Of a stretch of DNA of 64,000 nucleotides, positions 44,853 through 52,889 are shown one piece after another; positions within the stretch are counted from its first letter, which is position 1, and each line of letters begins with the position of its first letter. Under the pieces are notes generated by a model. It worked only from the letters and a program-made list of their open reading frames with translations, did no database searches and was not told the origin of the DNA. Made by a program: the position numbers and the translations under genes. This stretch comes from Roseovarius sp. 217 (GTDB taxonomy: Bacteria > Pseudomonadota > Alphaproteobacteria > Rhodobacterales > Rhodobacteraceae): assembly GCF_000152845.1 (NCBI RefSeq), contig NZ_CH902584.1, positions 3,389,562-3,453,561 on the forward strand, read 5' to 3'.

Positions 44853-45896
44853 TCAGGCCAATCGGCCCCGATGCTTTTGCAGTCGCTTCAGCCAAGCTTC
44901 GGCAAAGCGCAGTATATCGTCTTCTGTCGTCTGCGGCCCCAACGACACGCGGATCGCGCAGCCCGCCAAGACCTCGTCAAACCCCATCGCGCGCAGCACC
45001 CGGCTGGATTTGACCTTGCCACTGGAACATGCACTCCCGGCAGAGATCGCAAATCCGGCTAGATCCATCGCCATGACCTGTGTCTCGCCTTTCCAACCCG
45101 GAGTGACAAAGCAACTGGTATTCGGCAAACGTGCGGCAGCTTTCCCGACAAAAATAGTCTCATTTGAAAACTCTGCAATGGTATTTTCTAGAATGTTTCT
45201 AAGTTTTTCAATCCGGGCCCATTGACCGTCTTCAAGATCAAGCCCGCAAGCCTCTGCCGCAGCGCCAAATCCGGCGATACCGATTACATTCTCAGTACCG
45301 GCTCTGCGGCCCATTTCCTGACCTCCGCCGCGGATCTGCGCAGCCAGATCCGTGCCACGCCGGATGATCAACGCGCCTACCCCTTTTGGCCCCCCGAGCT
45401 TATGAGCGGAGACAAGCGCCATTTCTGCGCCGGACCAGTTAAAGGCTAGGGGCAATCTCCCAAAGGCTTGGGTCATGTCGCTGACCGCTAATCCCTCAGG
45501 CAGGGATTGGACCACGCCGGTCTCAGAATTGGCCAATTGCAACACCGATTGCGCGGGATCAAGGACGGTGACGCGCCCGTCAGCATCCACCGGCAAATCC
45601 GGAGTGATCCACGCGCCAACCGCATCATGCTCGACCAAACTTCCGTGCAGGGTGCGCCCGGCACAGGCAAGAGCCGCGGCTTCTGTTGCTCCGGACGTAA
45701 AGATCACATCCGCCCCATCGGCCCCAAAGGCTGTCGCGACCTGCGCACGCGCACGCTCCACCAGCCCTTTGGCGGCACGTCCTTCAGCATGCACACTTGA
45801 GGGGTTGCCGAGGAGTTCCATGGCATCAATCATGGCCTCTCGCGCCTCGGGACGCAGCGGAGCCGTTGCATTGTAATCGAGATAGACCCTGTGCAT
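44853..45896 (-). CDS. Cysteine desulfurase, NifS/IscS type (short form)
   Basis: A 347-residue PLP enzyme, shorter than IscS (about 400). [18 protein letters not shown] is the N-terminal signature, the PLP lysine is in [16 protein letters not shown], and the loop cysteine in [18 protein letters not shown]. It lies between iscR and sufB, so the operon holds two desulfurases (this one and sufS). Such a pair is common in Rhodobacterales. It may supply sulfur to SufBCD, with a different partner from SufS. Confidence 0.93.
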   Translation of the reverse strand: MHRVYLDYNATAPLRPEAREAMIDAMELLGNPSSVHAEGRAAKGLVERARAQVATAFGADGADVIFTSGATEAAALACAGRTLHGSLVEHDAVGAWITPDLPVDADGRVTVLDPAQSVLQLANSETGVVQSLPEGLAVSDMTQAFGRLPLAFNWSGAEMALVSAHKLGGPKGVGALIIRRGTDLAAQIRGGGQEMGRRAGTENVIGIAGFGAAAEACGLDLEDGQWARIEKLRNILENTIAEFSNETIFVGKAAARLPNTSCFVTPGWKGETQVMAMDLAGFAISAGSACSSGKVKSSRVLRAMGFDEVLAGCAIRVSLGPQTTEDDILRFAEAWLKRLQKHRGRLA

Positions 45897-45930
45897 GATC
45901 GCCCATTCTTGTTGGTGAAATACGCTGGGT

Positions 45931-45953
45931 CTGTGACGGCAATGCCGTCACAG
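45931..45953 (-). promoter_or_regulatory. Intercistronic hairpin between iscR and the desulfurase gene
   Basis: CTGTGACGGC pairs perfectly with GCCGTCACAG (10 bp) around a 3-base loop in the 65-base gap between iscR and the next gene. No T-run follows on the minus strand, so it is not a normal terminator. It may stabilise the iscR message or limit read-through into the rest of the operon. Confidence 0.6.
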
Positions 45954-45961
45954 GTTTGAAA

Positions 45962-46423
45962 TCAATCCTCATCCACCACAGCAAAGAGGTGCGGCACGGC
46001 GGGACAAGGGGCCAGCGAATTGCCCGCCACATCGCTCAGACGAGTCTGGTGTAGAAACACATAGACATGTGCGCTCAGGCCTTCCCACAACCGATTGGCC
46101 ATGGATTGCGCCCGCGATCCGCTCGCCCCACCAGAGGCCCCTGCCCCCTTGTGCAGCGCATCAATCGTCTCATCCACCGCCGCGAGAATATCCGAGACCC
46201 GGATTTCCGACGCAGGCCGCATCAACCGATATCCGCCGCCCGGACCCCGGACCGAGGTCACAAGTTCAGCGCGCCGAAGTTTGACAAAAAGCTGCTCTAG
46301 ATAAGGCAGCGATATATCCTGCCGTCGCGAAACATCCCCTAGAGTTACGACCGCCCCAGCCGGTTGCAAGGCGATATCGACCAGTGCAACCATGGCATAA
46401 CGCCCCTTTGTGCTCAGTTTCAT
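45962..46423 (-). CDS. iscR: IscR-type Rrf2 regulator with a single cysteine
   Basis: A 153-residue Rrf2-family transcription factor. The DNA-binding domain is KLSTKGRYAMVALVDIALQP and QDISLPYLEQLFVKLRRAEL, followed by VRGPGGGYRL. Classical IscR has three cysteines and a histidine for the [2Fe-2S] cluster; here only one Cys remains (LAPCPAVPH near residue 143). Rhodobacter sphaeroides IscR is reported to have the same change and still bind a cluster. The start at 46423 gives the standard MKLSTKGRYA. It heads the isc/suf operon. Confidence 0.94.
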   Translation of the reverse strand: MKLSTKGRYAMVALVDIALQPAGAVVTLGDVSRRQDISLPYLEQLFVKLRRAELVTSVRGPGGGYRLMRPASEIRVSDILAAVDETIDALHKGAGASGGASGSRAQSMANRLWEGLSAHVYVFLHQTRLSDVAGNSLAPCPAVPHLFAVVDED

Positions 46424-46450
46424 TGATCTTCCCCTACGCGAACTGATTGA

Positions 46451-46467
46451 CCTTGCGCCGCGCAAGG
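46451..46467. promoter_or_regulatory. Palindrome in the iscR leader
   Basis: CCTTGCGC-C-GCGCAAGG is a perfect 17-base palindrome, 28 bases upstream of the iscR start codon. It could be an operator for autoregulation or form a hairpin in the leader. It differs from the ICE box further upstream. Confidence 0.4.
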
Positions 46468-46504
46468 CTTATCTCGCTCTGAGCCATCCTGGCCCGGATC
46501 ACAA

Positions 46505-46521
46505 TTTAGAACAGTTCTAAG
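46505..46521. promoter_or_regulatory. ICE box (Irr-type iron control element) upstream of iscR
   Basis: TTTAGAA-CAG-TTCTAAG matches the iron control element TTTAGAAnnnTTCTAAA recognised by Irr in alphaproteobacteria (16 of 17 positions as written). It lies about 82 bases before iscR and about 60 before the plus-strand hydrolase gene. Irr represses or activates iron genes according to iron and haem. The fit with the suf operon is good; binding is inferred. Confidence 0.75.
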
Positions 46522-46581
46522 GTGCCCGAGCGAAGTCGTCAAGATTATCGCACTCACCCATGAAGAGGACACAGGGAACCC

Positions 46582-47235
46582 ATGCCCGAGGTTATCTTTC
46601 CCGGCCCCGAGGGTCGGCTCGAAGGCCGCTACCACCCGCAAAAGGAAAAAGACGCGCCCATTGCGATTGTGCTGCATCCGCATCCACAATTCGGTGGCAC
46701 GATGAACAACAAGGTTGTCTATAACCTGCATTACGCCTTTTACAACATGGGCTTTACCGTGTTGCGATTCAATTTCCGCGGCGTAGGCCGCAGTCAGGGC
46801 GAATATGATCAAGGTGTTGGTGAGCTGAGCGATGCCGCTTCGGCGCTCGATTACCTGCAATCAATGAACAACAATTCAAAACATTGTTGGGTCGCGGGCT
46901 TTTCCTTTGGCGCATGGATCGGGATGCAACTCTTGATGCGGCGGCCGGAAATCACTGGCTTCATTTCGGTCAGCCCGCCCGCCAACATGTATGATTTCAG
47001 CTTTCTTGCCCCCTGCCCGGCCTCCGGGCTGATTATCAATGGCAGCAACGATAGGGTTGCTCCGCCTGCGGACACCAAGACGCTGGTGAACAAGCTGCAT
47101 GAGCAGCATGGCATCACCATCACCCATCAAGAGGTCGACGGCGCGGATCACTTCTTCAAGGAACCGCATATGGACACGATGATCGGGTCGGTGAGCACCT
47201 ATGTCAAACGGCGTCTGACCGAGAACACGCGCTGA
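46582..47235 (+). CDS. Alpha/beta hydrolase
   Basis: A 217-residue hydrolase. The oxyanion segment is VLHPHPQFGGTMNNKVV, the nucleophile Ser is in VAGFSFGAWIGMQ, an Asp is in INGSNDRVAPP and the His in GADHFF, so the catalytic triad is complete. The HPHPQFGG motif is characteristic of a conserved bacterial dienelactone-hydrolase-like group without a clear substrate. It is divergent from iscR and followed by a small gene after 10 bases. Confidence 0.9.
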   Translation: MPEVIFPGPEGRLEGRYHPQKEKDAPIAIVLHPHPQFGGTMNNKVVYNLHYAFYNMGFTVLRFNFRGVGRSQGEYDQGVGELSDAASALDYLQSMNNNSKHCWVAGFSFGAWIGMQLLMRRPEITGFISVSPPANMYDFSFLAPCPASGLIINGSNDRVAPPADTKTLVNKLHEQHGITITHQEVDGADHFFKEPHMDTMIGSVSTYVKRRLTENTR

Positions 47236-47245
47236 GGATTGTCCC

Positions 47246-47497
47246 ATGGGAGTGACCGAGGATCTGGCGGATGAACTGGCACGCGATGTGATCAAGGCGA
47301 TCGAGGCCACGGGCGATGAGACCATCATCACCGACATTCAAAACATCCTCGGGGCCACCTCGCAAACGGCCGAAGAGGCTTTTTTGACCGCTGTTCGCGT
47401 ACGCCGCGCCAATATCAAGGCGCGGGCACTGCTTTTGGACAAGCTTAAACGCTTCAAGGCCGCCCAGGAGGCCGCCGCCGACAAAGGCGACGGCTGA
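47246..47497 (+). CDS. Conserved hypothetical small protein
   Basis: An 83-residue, mostly helical, acidic protein (MGVTEDLADELARDVIKAIE, then TAEEAFLTAVRVRRANIKAR). It begins 10 bases after the hydrolase stop and has a good GGATTG-type lead but no strong ribosome site. No family was recognised. It may act with the hydrolase. It ends just before the convergent dehydrogenase gene. Confidence 0.7.
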   Translation: MGVTEDLADELARDVIKAIEATGDETIITDIQNILGATSQTAEEAFLTAVRVRRANIKARALLLDKLKRFKAAQEAAADKGDG

Positions 47498-47501
47498 CTC
47501 C

Positions 47502-49928
47502 TCAGGCGCGCAGGCGCGTGCCCTCAGGATCAAACGGAGCCGCATCCAGAATGCGCGCGCGGTGCGGTCGACCCAAGACCATGACGTCGACCTCATCACC
47601 AGGCCTTGCGCCCCCTTTGACATAGCCAAGCGCGAGACTCATGCCGACGGAATAGCCGTAGGCACCCGAAGACACACGGCCCACACCGACGCCATCCTTG
47701 AAAATCGGCTCTCCGCCCGTGGCATCCGCGTTCGACGCTGTGACATCCGCCTCACTCAGATGCAGGATCACCAGTCGCTCGCGCGGCTCCTGCGTGATCA
47801 CCTCCTGCAGCGCGGCCTTGTTCAGGAACGCTTTGTCCATCTTGCAAAGACCATCCAGCCCAGCTTCTTGCGGCCAGTACTCTGGGCTGTATTCGCGACT
47901 CCAGGACCCATAACCCTTCTCAATGCGCAGGCTCATCAGCGCCCGACTGCCCACTGGCCCCGCGCCTATCTCACGCCCTGCTTCCAGCAGCGCCGCATAG
48001 AGCCGCGCCTGATCCTCAGCCGCGCAATGCAATTCCCAGCCTAGATCACCGGTGAAACTCACACGAATGGCTACGCACGCGACCCCGCCCAGCTCGATCC
48101 GGCGGCTTGCCATGAACGGGAAATCCGCCGTCGCCAGCGAGGCATTCGTCAACCGTTGCAACATCTCGCGCGATTGAGGCCCCGCCACGTTAAAACCACA
48201 GACTATGTCGGTCAGGCTCTCAAACGTGGTCCCCTCGGGCAACGGCACCGCATCAAAGAACCGCTTGTGATAGCGTTCCGCCATGCCTGAGGAAATGACC
48301 CAGAATTCATCCTCCGCAAGCCGCGTCACCGTCGCATCCCCCGCGATTCCACCCCGCACGCCAATCAGCGGCGTCAGGCATGACCGCCCGACCGCCTTGG
48401 GCATCCGGTTTGCAAAGACAGCGTTCAGCCAATCCTCCGCCCCCGGCCCTTTGACCCGGTACTTGGCGAAATTAGAAATGTCGATAATCCCTGCCCGCTC
48501 GCGCAGCATCTTGCATTCCGACCCCACCGGTGCCCACCAATTCTGCCGGGTAAAGCCGTTGGTATCCACGGTGCCGCGCGCATCCGAGAACCACAGCGGA
48601 TGTTCCCAACCATAGTTGAGACCAAAGACCGCGCCCATGTCCTTTTGCATCTCATAAGCAGGCCGCGTGCGCAGCGGACGCCCGGCGCTGCGCTCTTCAT
48701 TGGGGAAATGAATCGAGAAACGATGCGCATATTGGTCCCGCACCTTGGCCTTGACGAAATCGCGGTTGTTGGCCCAGAGGCCAAAGCGCGCAACATCCCA
48801 GGCGAACATGTCGTAATTCATCTCGCCGTTGATCAGCCATTCGGCGACCATCCAACCCATGCCTGCCGATTGGCTAAAGCCGGGGATGATGCCGTTGCAA
48901 CAGAAATAGCCCTTGAGTTCGGGCACCGGCCCAAGAATGACGTTGCTGTCAGGCGACCAGATCATCGGCCCATTGATCACCCGCTTGATCCCCGCTGTGC
49001 CCACCACCGGCACCCGGTCGATGGCACGCAGCATGTTTTCCTCGATCCGCTCCAGATCATCGGGGAAAAGATCATGCGCGAAATCAAGCGGCGTGCCCTC
49101 TTCGGCCCAGAATCGCATATCGCGCTCATAGGCGCCGATCAGCAGGCCCTTGCCCTCTTGTCGCAGGTAATATTCCCCGTCCCGATCCGCGACCGAGGGC
49201 AAGCGCCGGTCCATTCCGGCAATTTCAGCGATCATCTCGGTCACAAAATACTGGTGCTCGGTCGGTTGCAGCGGCAGTTCGATCCCCGCCAGCTTGGCCA
49301 CCTCACGCCCCCAGAGACCGGCGGCATTGATCACCCACGGTGTATGGATATTGCCCTTGGGCGTCTCAACGATCCAAGACCCGTTCGGTTGCGGCACCGT
49401 CCCCGTCACCGGCGTGAACCGATGAATTTCGGCACCCCGCTGCCGCGCCCCCACCGCATAGGCATTGGTGACACCCGACGGGTCTACATTGCCGCCATCC
49501 GGCTCGTACATAATGCAACGGATGCCGTCGAAATTCACCAGCGGATGCAGCCGCTCGGCCTCATCCCGCCCAATCTCGTGAAAGTTCATGCCATAGAGCT
49601 TGGCCTTGGACGCCTGAAGTCGCAATTGATGCTCGCGATTCTCTGTCTGCGCCAAGTAGAGACTGCCGGGCTGGAACACGCCACAGCTTTGCCCGGTCTC
49701 GGCCTCCAGCTCGTTATAGAGCTTCATCGTGTAATGCTGCAGGCGGCTGATATTGGCGCTGTCATGCAGCCCGTGGATATTGGCGGCGGCATGCCATGTG
49801 CTGCCGCTGGTCAATTCGTTGCGTTCAAGCAGGACGACATCAGTCCAACCCAGTTTGGTCAGGTGGTAGAGAATCGAGCATCCGATAACGCCGCCGCCGA
49901 TCACGACGGCCTGTGCATGGGTCTTCAT
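47502..49928 (-). CDS. GcvT-fused FAD dehydrogenase (dimethylglycine/sarcosine type), copy 1
   Basis: An 808-residue enzyme with an N-terminal FAD oxidoreductase domain (VVIGGGVIGCSILYHLTKLG, residues about 8-27) and a C-terminal GcvT/aminomethyltransferase-like folate domain (residues about 430-800). SGSTWHAA contains the histidine that holds FAD covalently in dimethylglycine dehydrogenase. Such enzymes demethylate N-methylated glycines and hand the one-carbon unit to tetrahydrofolate, as in glycine betaine breakdown. The start at 49928 has AAGGGA upstream. It is divergent from a paralog of similar length. The exact substrate is unknown. Confidence 0.9.
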   Translation of the reverse strand: MKTHAQAVVIGGGVIGCSILYHLTKLGWTDVVLLERNELTSGSTWHAAANIHGLHDSANISRLQHYTMKLYNELEAETGQSCGVFQPGSLYLAQTENREHQLRLQASKAKLYGMNFHEIGRDEAERLHPLVNFDGIRCIMYEPDGGNVDPSGVTNAYAVGARQRGAEIHRFTPVTGTVPQPNGSWIVETPKGNIHTPWVINAAGLWGREVAKLAGIELPLQPTEHQYFVTEMIAEIAGMDRRLPSVADRDGEYYLRQEGKGLLIGAYERDMRFWAEEGTPLDFAHDLFPDDLERIEENMLRAIDRVPVVGTAGIKRVINGPMIWSPDSNVILGPVPELKGYFCCNGIIPGFSQSAGMGWMVAEWLINGEMNYDMFAWDVARFGLWANNRDFVKAKVRDQYAHRFSIHFPNEERSAGRPLRTRPAYEMQKDMGAVFGLNYGWEHPLWFSDARGTVDTNGFTRQNWWAPVGSECKMLRERAGIIDISNFAKYRVKGPGAEDWLNAVFANRMPKAVGRSCLTPLIGVRGGIAGDATVTRLAEDEFWVISSGMAERYHKRFFDAVPLPEGTTFESLTDIVCGFNVAGPQSREMLQRLTNASLATADFPFMASRRIELGGVACVAIRVSFTGDLGWELHCAAEDQARLYAALLEAGREIGAGPVGSRALMSLRIEKGYGSWSREYSPEYWPQEAGLDGLCKMDKAFLNKAALQEVITQEPRERLVILHLSEADVTASNADATGGEPIFKDGVGVGRVSSGAYGYSVGMSLALGYVKGGARPGDEVDVMVLGRPHRARILDAAPFDPEGTRLRA

Positions 49929-50172
49929 GGCGGGTCCCTTGATCAAGTTCCGGCACAAACTGCGGCGACCCCACTTCGGATGAATGCCATTTTCCGACAT
50001 ACTTTGTCGCGGTGATAAAACGAGGCACAAGTTTTCTTTGAAAATCGCTCCCCCCGCGATGACCAGCGTTTCACTTGGCACCAGAACAACAAATACGTCA
50101 GAATTTGTCGCTGACAGACATGATCTTTGACGCGTAGCGGGCAGGCTCTGGCAAAACATCAGGAGGCTCTCA
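49929..50172. promoter_or_regulatory. Divergent promoter region of the two dehydrogenase genes
   Basis: These 244 bases must hold both promoters. TTTGTCGC occurs twice in the same direction (50003-50010 and 50104-50111), and each copy is next to a short inverted repeat (CGACA/TGTCG; TGTC-GCT-GACA). These may be operators shared by the two genes. AGGAGG precedes the plus-strand start at a suitable distance. Confidence 0.4.
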
Positions 50173-52581
50173 ATGAAAACCAGCACCCGTGTGGTCGTGA
50201 TCGGCGGCGGTGTCGTCGGCTGTTCCGTGCTCTATCACCTGACCAAACTGGGCTGGTCCGATGTGATGCTTCTGGAACGCTCAGAATTAACCTCAGGCTC
50301 AACTTGGCATGCCGCAGGCGGGTTTCACACCCTCAACGGTGACACCAATATGGCTGCCCTTCAGGGCTATACGATCCGCCTCTACAAGGAACTCGAAGAG
50401 ATTACCGGCATGTCTTGCGGCCTGCACCATGTCGGCGGCGTGACGCTCGCGGACAATCGCGACCGGTTCGACATGCTCTTGGCCGAGCGCGCCAAGCATC
50501 GCTACATGGGCCTCGACACCCATATCGTGACACCCGAAGAGATCGCAAAGATTGCCCCGGTCACCAATATCGACGGTATTCTCGGCGGGCTCTACGATCC
50601 GCTTGACGGACATCTTGATCCGTCCGGCACCACCCATGCCTATGCCAAGGCCGCGCGCATGGGTGGCGCGCAGATCGAGACGCATTGCATGGTGCGCGGA
50701 ACCAATCAGCGCGCCGATGGCACCTGGGATGTGGTGACAGACAAGGGCACGATCCACACGGACCATGTGGTCAACGCGGGCGGTCTCTGGGCGCGCGAAG
50801 TGGGGGCGATGGCGGGCGTCTACCTGCCGCTGCACCCGATGGAACATCAGTATATTGTTACCGACGAAATCTCCGAAATCTACAGTCGCGATACCGAACA
50901 CCCCCACGTCATGGACCCGGCAGGCGAAAGCTATCTGCGTCAAGAGGGGCGCGGACTTTGTATTGGCTTTTATGAGCAACCCTGCAAACCTTGGGCGGTC
51001 GACGGCACGCCTTGGGATTTTGGCCATGAGCTTTTGCCTGACAACCTCGACAAAATCGAGGCCAGCATCGAATTCGCCTACCGCCGTTTCCCCGTGTTGG
51101 AGCAGGCTGGCGTCAAATCGGTCATTCATGGCCCCTTCACCTTTGCCCCCGATGGCAATCCGCTGGTTGGCCCCATCCCCGGTTTGCGCGGCTATTGGTC
51201 GGCCTGCGGTGTCATGGCGGGATTTTCCCAAGGCGGCGGTGTCGGCCTGATGCTGGCGCAATGGATGATCGAGGGCGAATGTGAACGCGATGTGACCGCG
51301 ATGGACGTGGCCCGCTTTGGCGACTGGATCACGCCGGGCTATACCCGCCCGAAAGTCATTGAAAACTATCAAAAACGGTTCAGCGTCAGCTACCCGAACG
51401 AAGAACTGCCCGCCGCCCGCCCCTTTCGTCAGACGCCCATGTACGACGTATTCGACAGCATGGGCGCGGTCTGGGGCGCGCAATACGGGTTGGAGGTGGT
51501 CAATTACTTCGCGACCGGCGACGAGCCGCGCTATGAGACCCCATCCTTCCGCCGCTCCAACGCATGGGAGGCCACGGCCCGCGAGGTCAAGGCGGTGCGA
51601 GAGGCCGTCGGCATCAACGAGGTGCATAACTTTGGCAAGTACCTTGTCTCCGGCCCTAACGCACGCAGCTGGCTCGACCGGATCATGGCGGGGCGGATTC
51701 CCAAACCGGGTCGTCTCTCGCTCACCCCGATGCTCTCACCCAAAGGGCGCCTCTGGGGCGATTTCACGCTGTCTTGCCTCAATGAAGAGAGCTTCCAACT
51801 CACTGCCTCTTACGGTGCACAAGCCGTCCATATGCGCTGGTTTGCGCAGAACGAGGCAGAGGGTGTCAGGGTCGAGAATGTCTCGGATCGGCTCAACGGG
51901 TTTCAGATCGCAGGACCACGCGCACGGGATGTGCTGATGGCCTGCACCCGCGATCCGCTGGGCGAGATGCGGTTCATGGATGTGCGCCACGCGACCGTGG
52001 GCATGGTCGATTGCCTGGTGCAGCGCGTCAGTTACACCGGCGATCTGGGATATGAGATTTTCTGCGACCCGATGGCACAGCGCGCGCTCTGGGATGTGCT
52101 ATGGGCCGAAGGACAGAACCACGGGATGAAACCCTTTGGCATGCGCGCGATGATGTCGCTGCGGCTGGATCGGTTCTTTGGCTCTTGGCTCAATGAATTC
52201 TCGCCGGATTACACCCCCGGCGAGACCGGGATGGACCGGTTCATCAGCTTTACCAAGAACGCCGATTTTGTCGGACGCGCGGCGGCAGAGGTGGAACGCG
52301 CCAAGGGTGCCGCGCGCAAACTGGTGGCCTTTGAGGTCGAGGCAACGGACGCCGATGTGAACGGCTATGAACCGGTCTGGATCGCGGGTGAAGTGGCTGG
52401 GTTCTGCACCTCCGGGGGCTATTCGCACCACGCGGACAAGTCGATAGCACTCGCGCTCATTCCTGCGGGACAGGCGCAGGCAGGCTTGCGTGCAGAGATC
52501 GAGATACTCGGGCGTCGTTATGGGGCGACGATGCTCACCGAAGCGCTCTTTGACGTGGATGGCGCGCGGATGCGCGGCTAA
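50173..52581 (+). CDS. GcvT-fused FAD dehydrogenase (dimethylglycine/sarcosine type), copy 2
   Basis: An 802-residue paralog of the divergent neighbour with the same layout: FAD domain (VVVIGGGVVGCSVLYHLTKL), SGSTWHAAGGF with the probable covalent-FAD histidine, then a GcvT domain (YLVSGPNARSWLDRIMAGRI and SYTGDLGYEIFCDP). The first 45 residues of the two proteins are almost the same, but the rest diverges, so they probably prefer different methylated amines. Ribosome site AGGAGG is strong. A terminator follows after 6 bases. Confidence 0.9.
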   Translation: MKTSTRVVVIGGGVVGCSVLYHLTKLGWSDVMLLERSELTSGSTWHAAGGFHTLNGDTNMAALQGYTIRLYKELEEITGMSCGLHHVGGVTLADNRDRFDMLLAERAKHRYMGLDTHIVTPEEIAKIAPVTNIDGILGGLYDPLDGHLDPSGTTHAYAKAARMGGAQIETHCMVRGTNQRADGTWDVVTDKGTIHTDHVVNAGGLWAREVGAMAGVYLPLHPMEHQYIVTDEISEIYSRDTEHPHVMDPAGESYLRQEGRGLCIGFYEQPCKPWAVDGTPWDFGHELLPDNLDKIEASIEFAYRRFPVLEQAGVKSVIHGPFTFAPDGNPLVGPIPGLRGYWSACGVMAGFSQGGGVGLMLAQWMIEGECERDVTAMDVARFGDWITPGYTRPKVIENYQKRFSVSYPNEELPAARPFRQTPMYDVFDSMGAVWGAQYGLEVVNYFATGDEPRYETPSFRRSNAWEATAREVKAVREAVGINEVHNFGKYLVSGPNARSWLDRIMAGRIPKPGRLSLTPMLSPKGRLWGDFTLSCLNEESFQLTASYGAQAVHMRWFAQNEAEGVRVENVSDRLNGFQIAGPRARDVLMACTRDPLGEMRFMDVRHATVGMVDCLVQRVSYTGDLGYEIFCDPMAQRALWDVLWAEGQNHGMKPFGMRAMMSLRLDRFFGSWLNEFSPDYTPGETGMDRFISFTKNADFVGRAAAEVERAKGAARKLVAFEVEATDADVNGYEPVWIAGEVAGFCTSGGYSHHADKSIALALIPAGQAQAGLRAEIEILGRRYGATMLTEALFDVDGARMRG

Positions 52582-52587
52582 AATCAG

Positions 52588-52626
52588 AAAGACGGCGCCT
52601 GCTCTGGGGCAGACGCCGTCTTTTTG
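52588..52626 (+). terminator. Terminator after the second dehydrogenase
   Basis: AAAGACGGCG pairs with CGCCGTCTTT (10 bp), with CCTGCTC/GGGGCAG pairing partly within the loop, and ends in TTTTT. It is symmetrical enough to act also for the convergent DUF2842 gene. Confidence 0.9.
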
Positions 52627-52655
52627 AGTATTTTCAGAACGATGAAAGGCGAAGC

Positions 52656-52880
52656 TCAGTCTTTGCCTGCATCCGGGTCAGGCTGGCCCACTCCGATGAA
52701 CACGCGCTTGAGCGGCACGATCCAAAGAAAGCCAAGCCCCACATAGATCAGCAATTCCACCCAGATCGACGGCCGGTCTATCCAATTCACTAGGCTCACG
52801 GCTACCACCACATAGGCTGGCAGGCCAATGAGCAAGACGACCAGTGACCAGCGTTTCCGGGCCTTGTAACTGAGTGGCAT
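52656..52880 (-). CDS. DUF2842 membrane protein
   Basis: A 74-residue protein with two hydrophobic segments (WSLVVLLIGLPAYVVVAVSL and ELLIYVGLGFLWIVPLKRVF) and a short acidic tail. Size and the WIVPLKRVF end fit the DUF2842 family of alphaproteobacterial inner-membrane proteins. It follows purA by 9 bases on the same strand. Function is unknown. Confidence 0.88.
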   Translation of the reverse strand: MPLSYKARKRWSLVVLLIGLPAYVVVAVSLVNWIDRPSIWVELLIYVGLGFLWIVPLKRVFIGVGQPDPDAGKD

Positions 52881-52889
52881 CGGGTCTCC

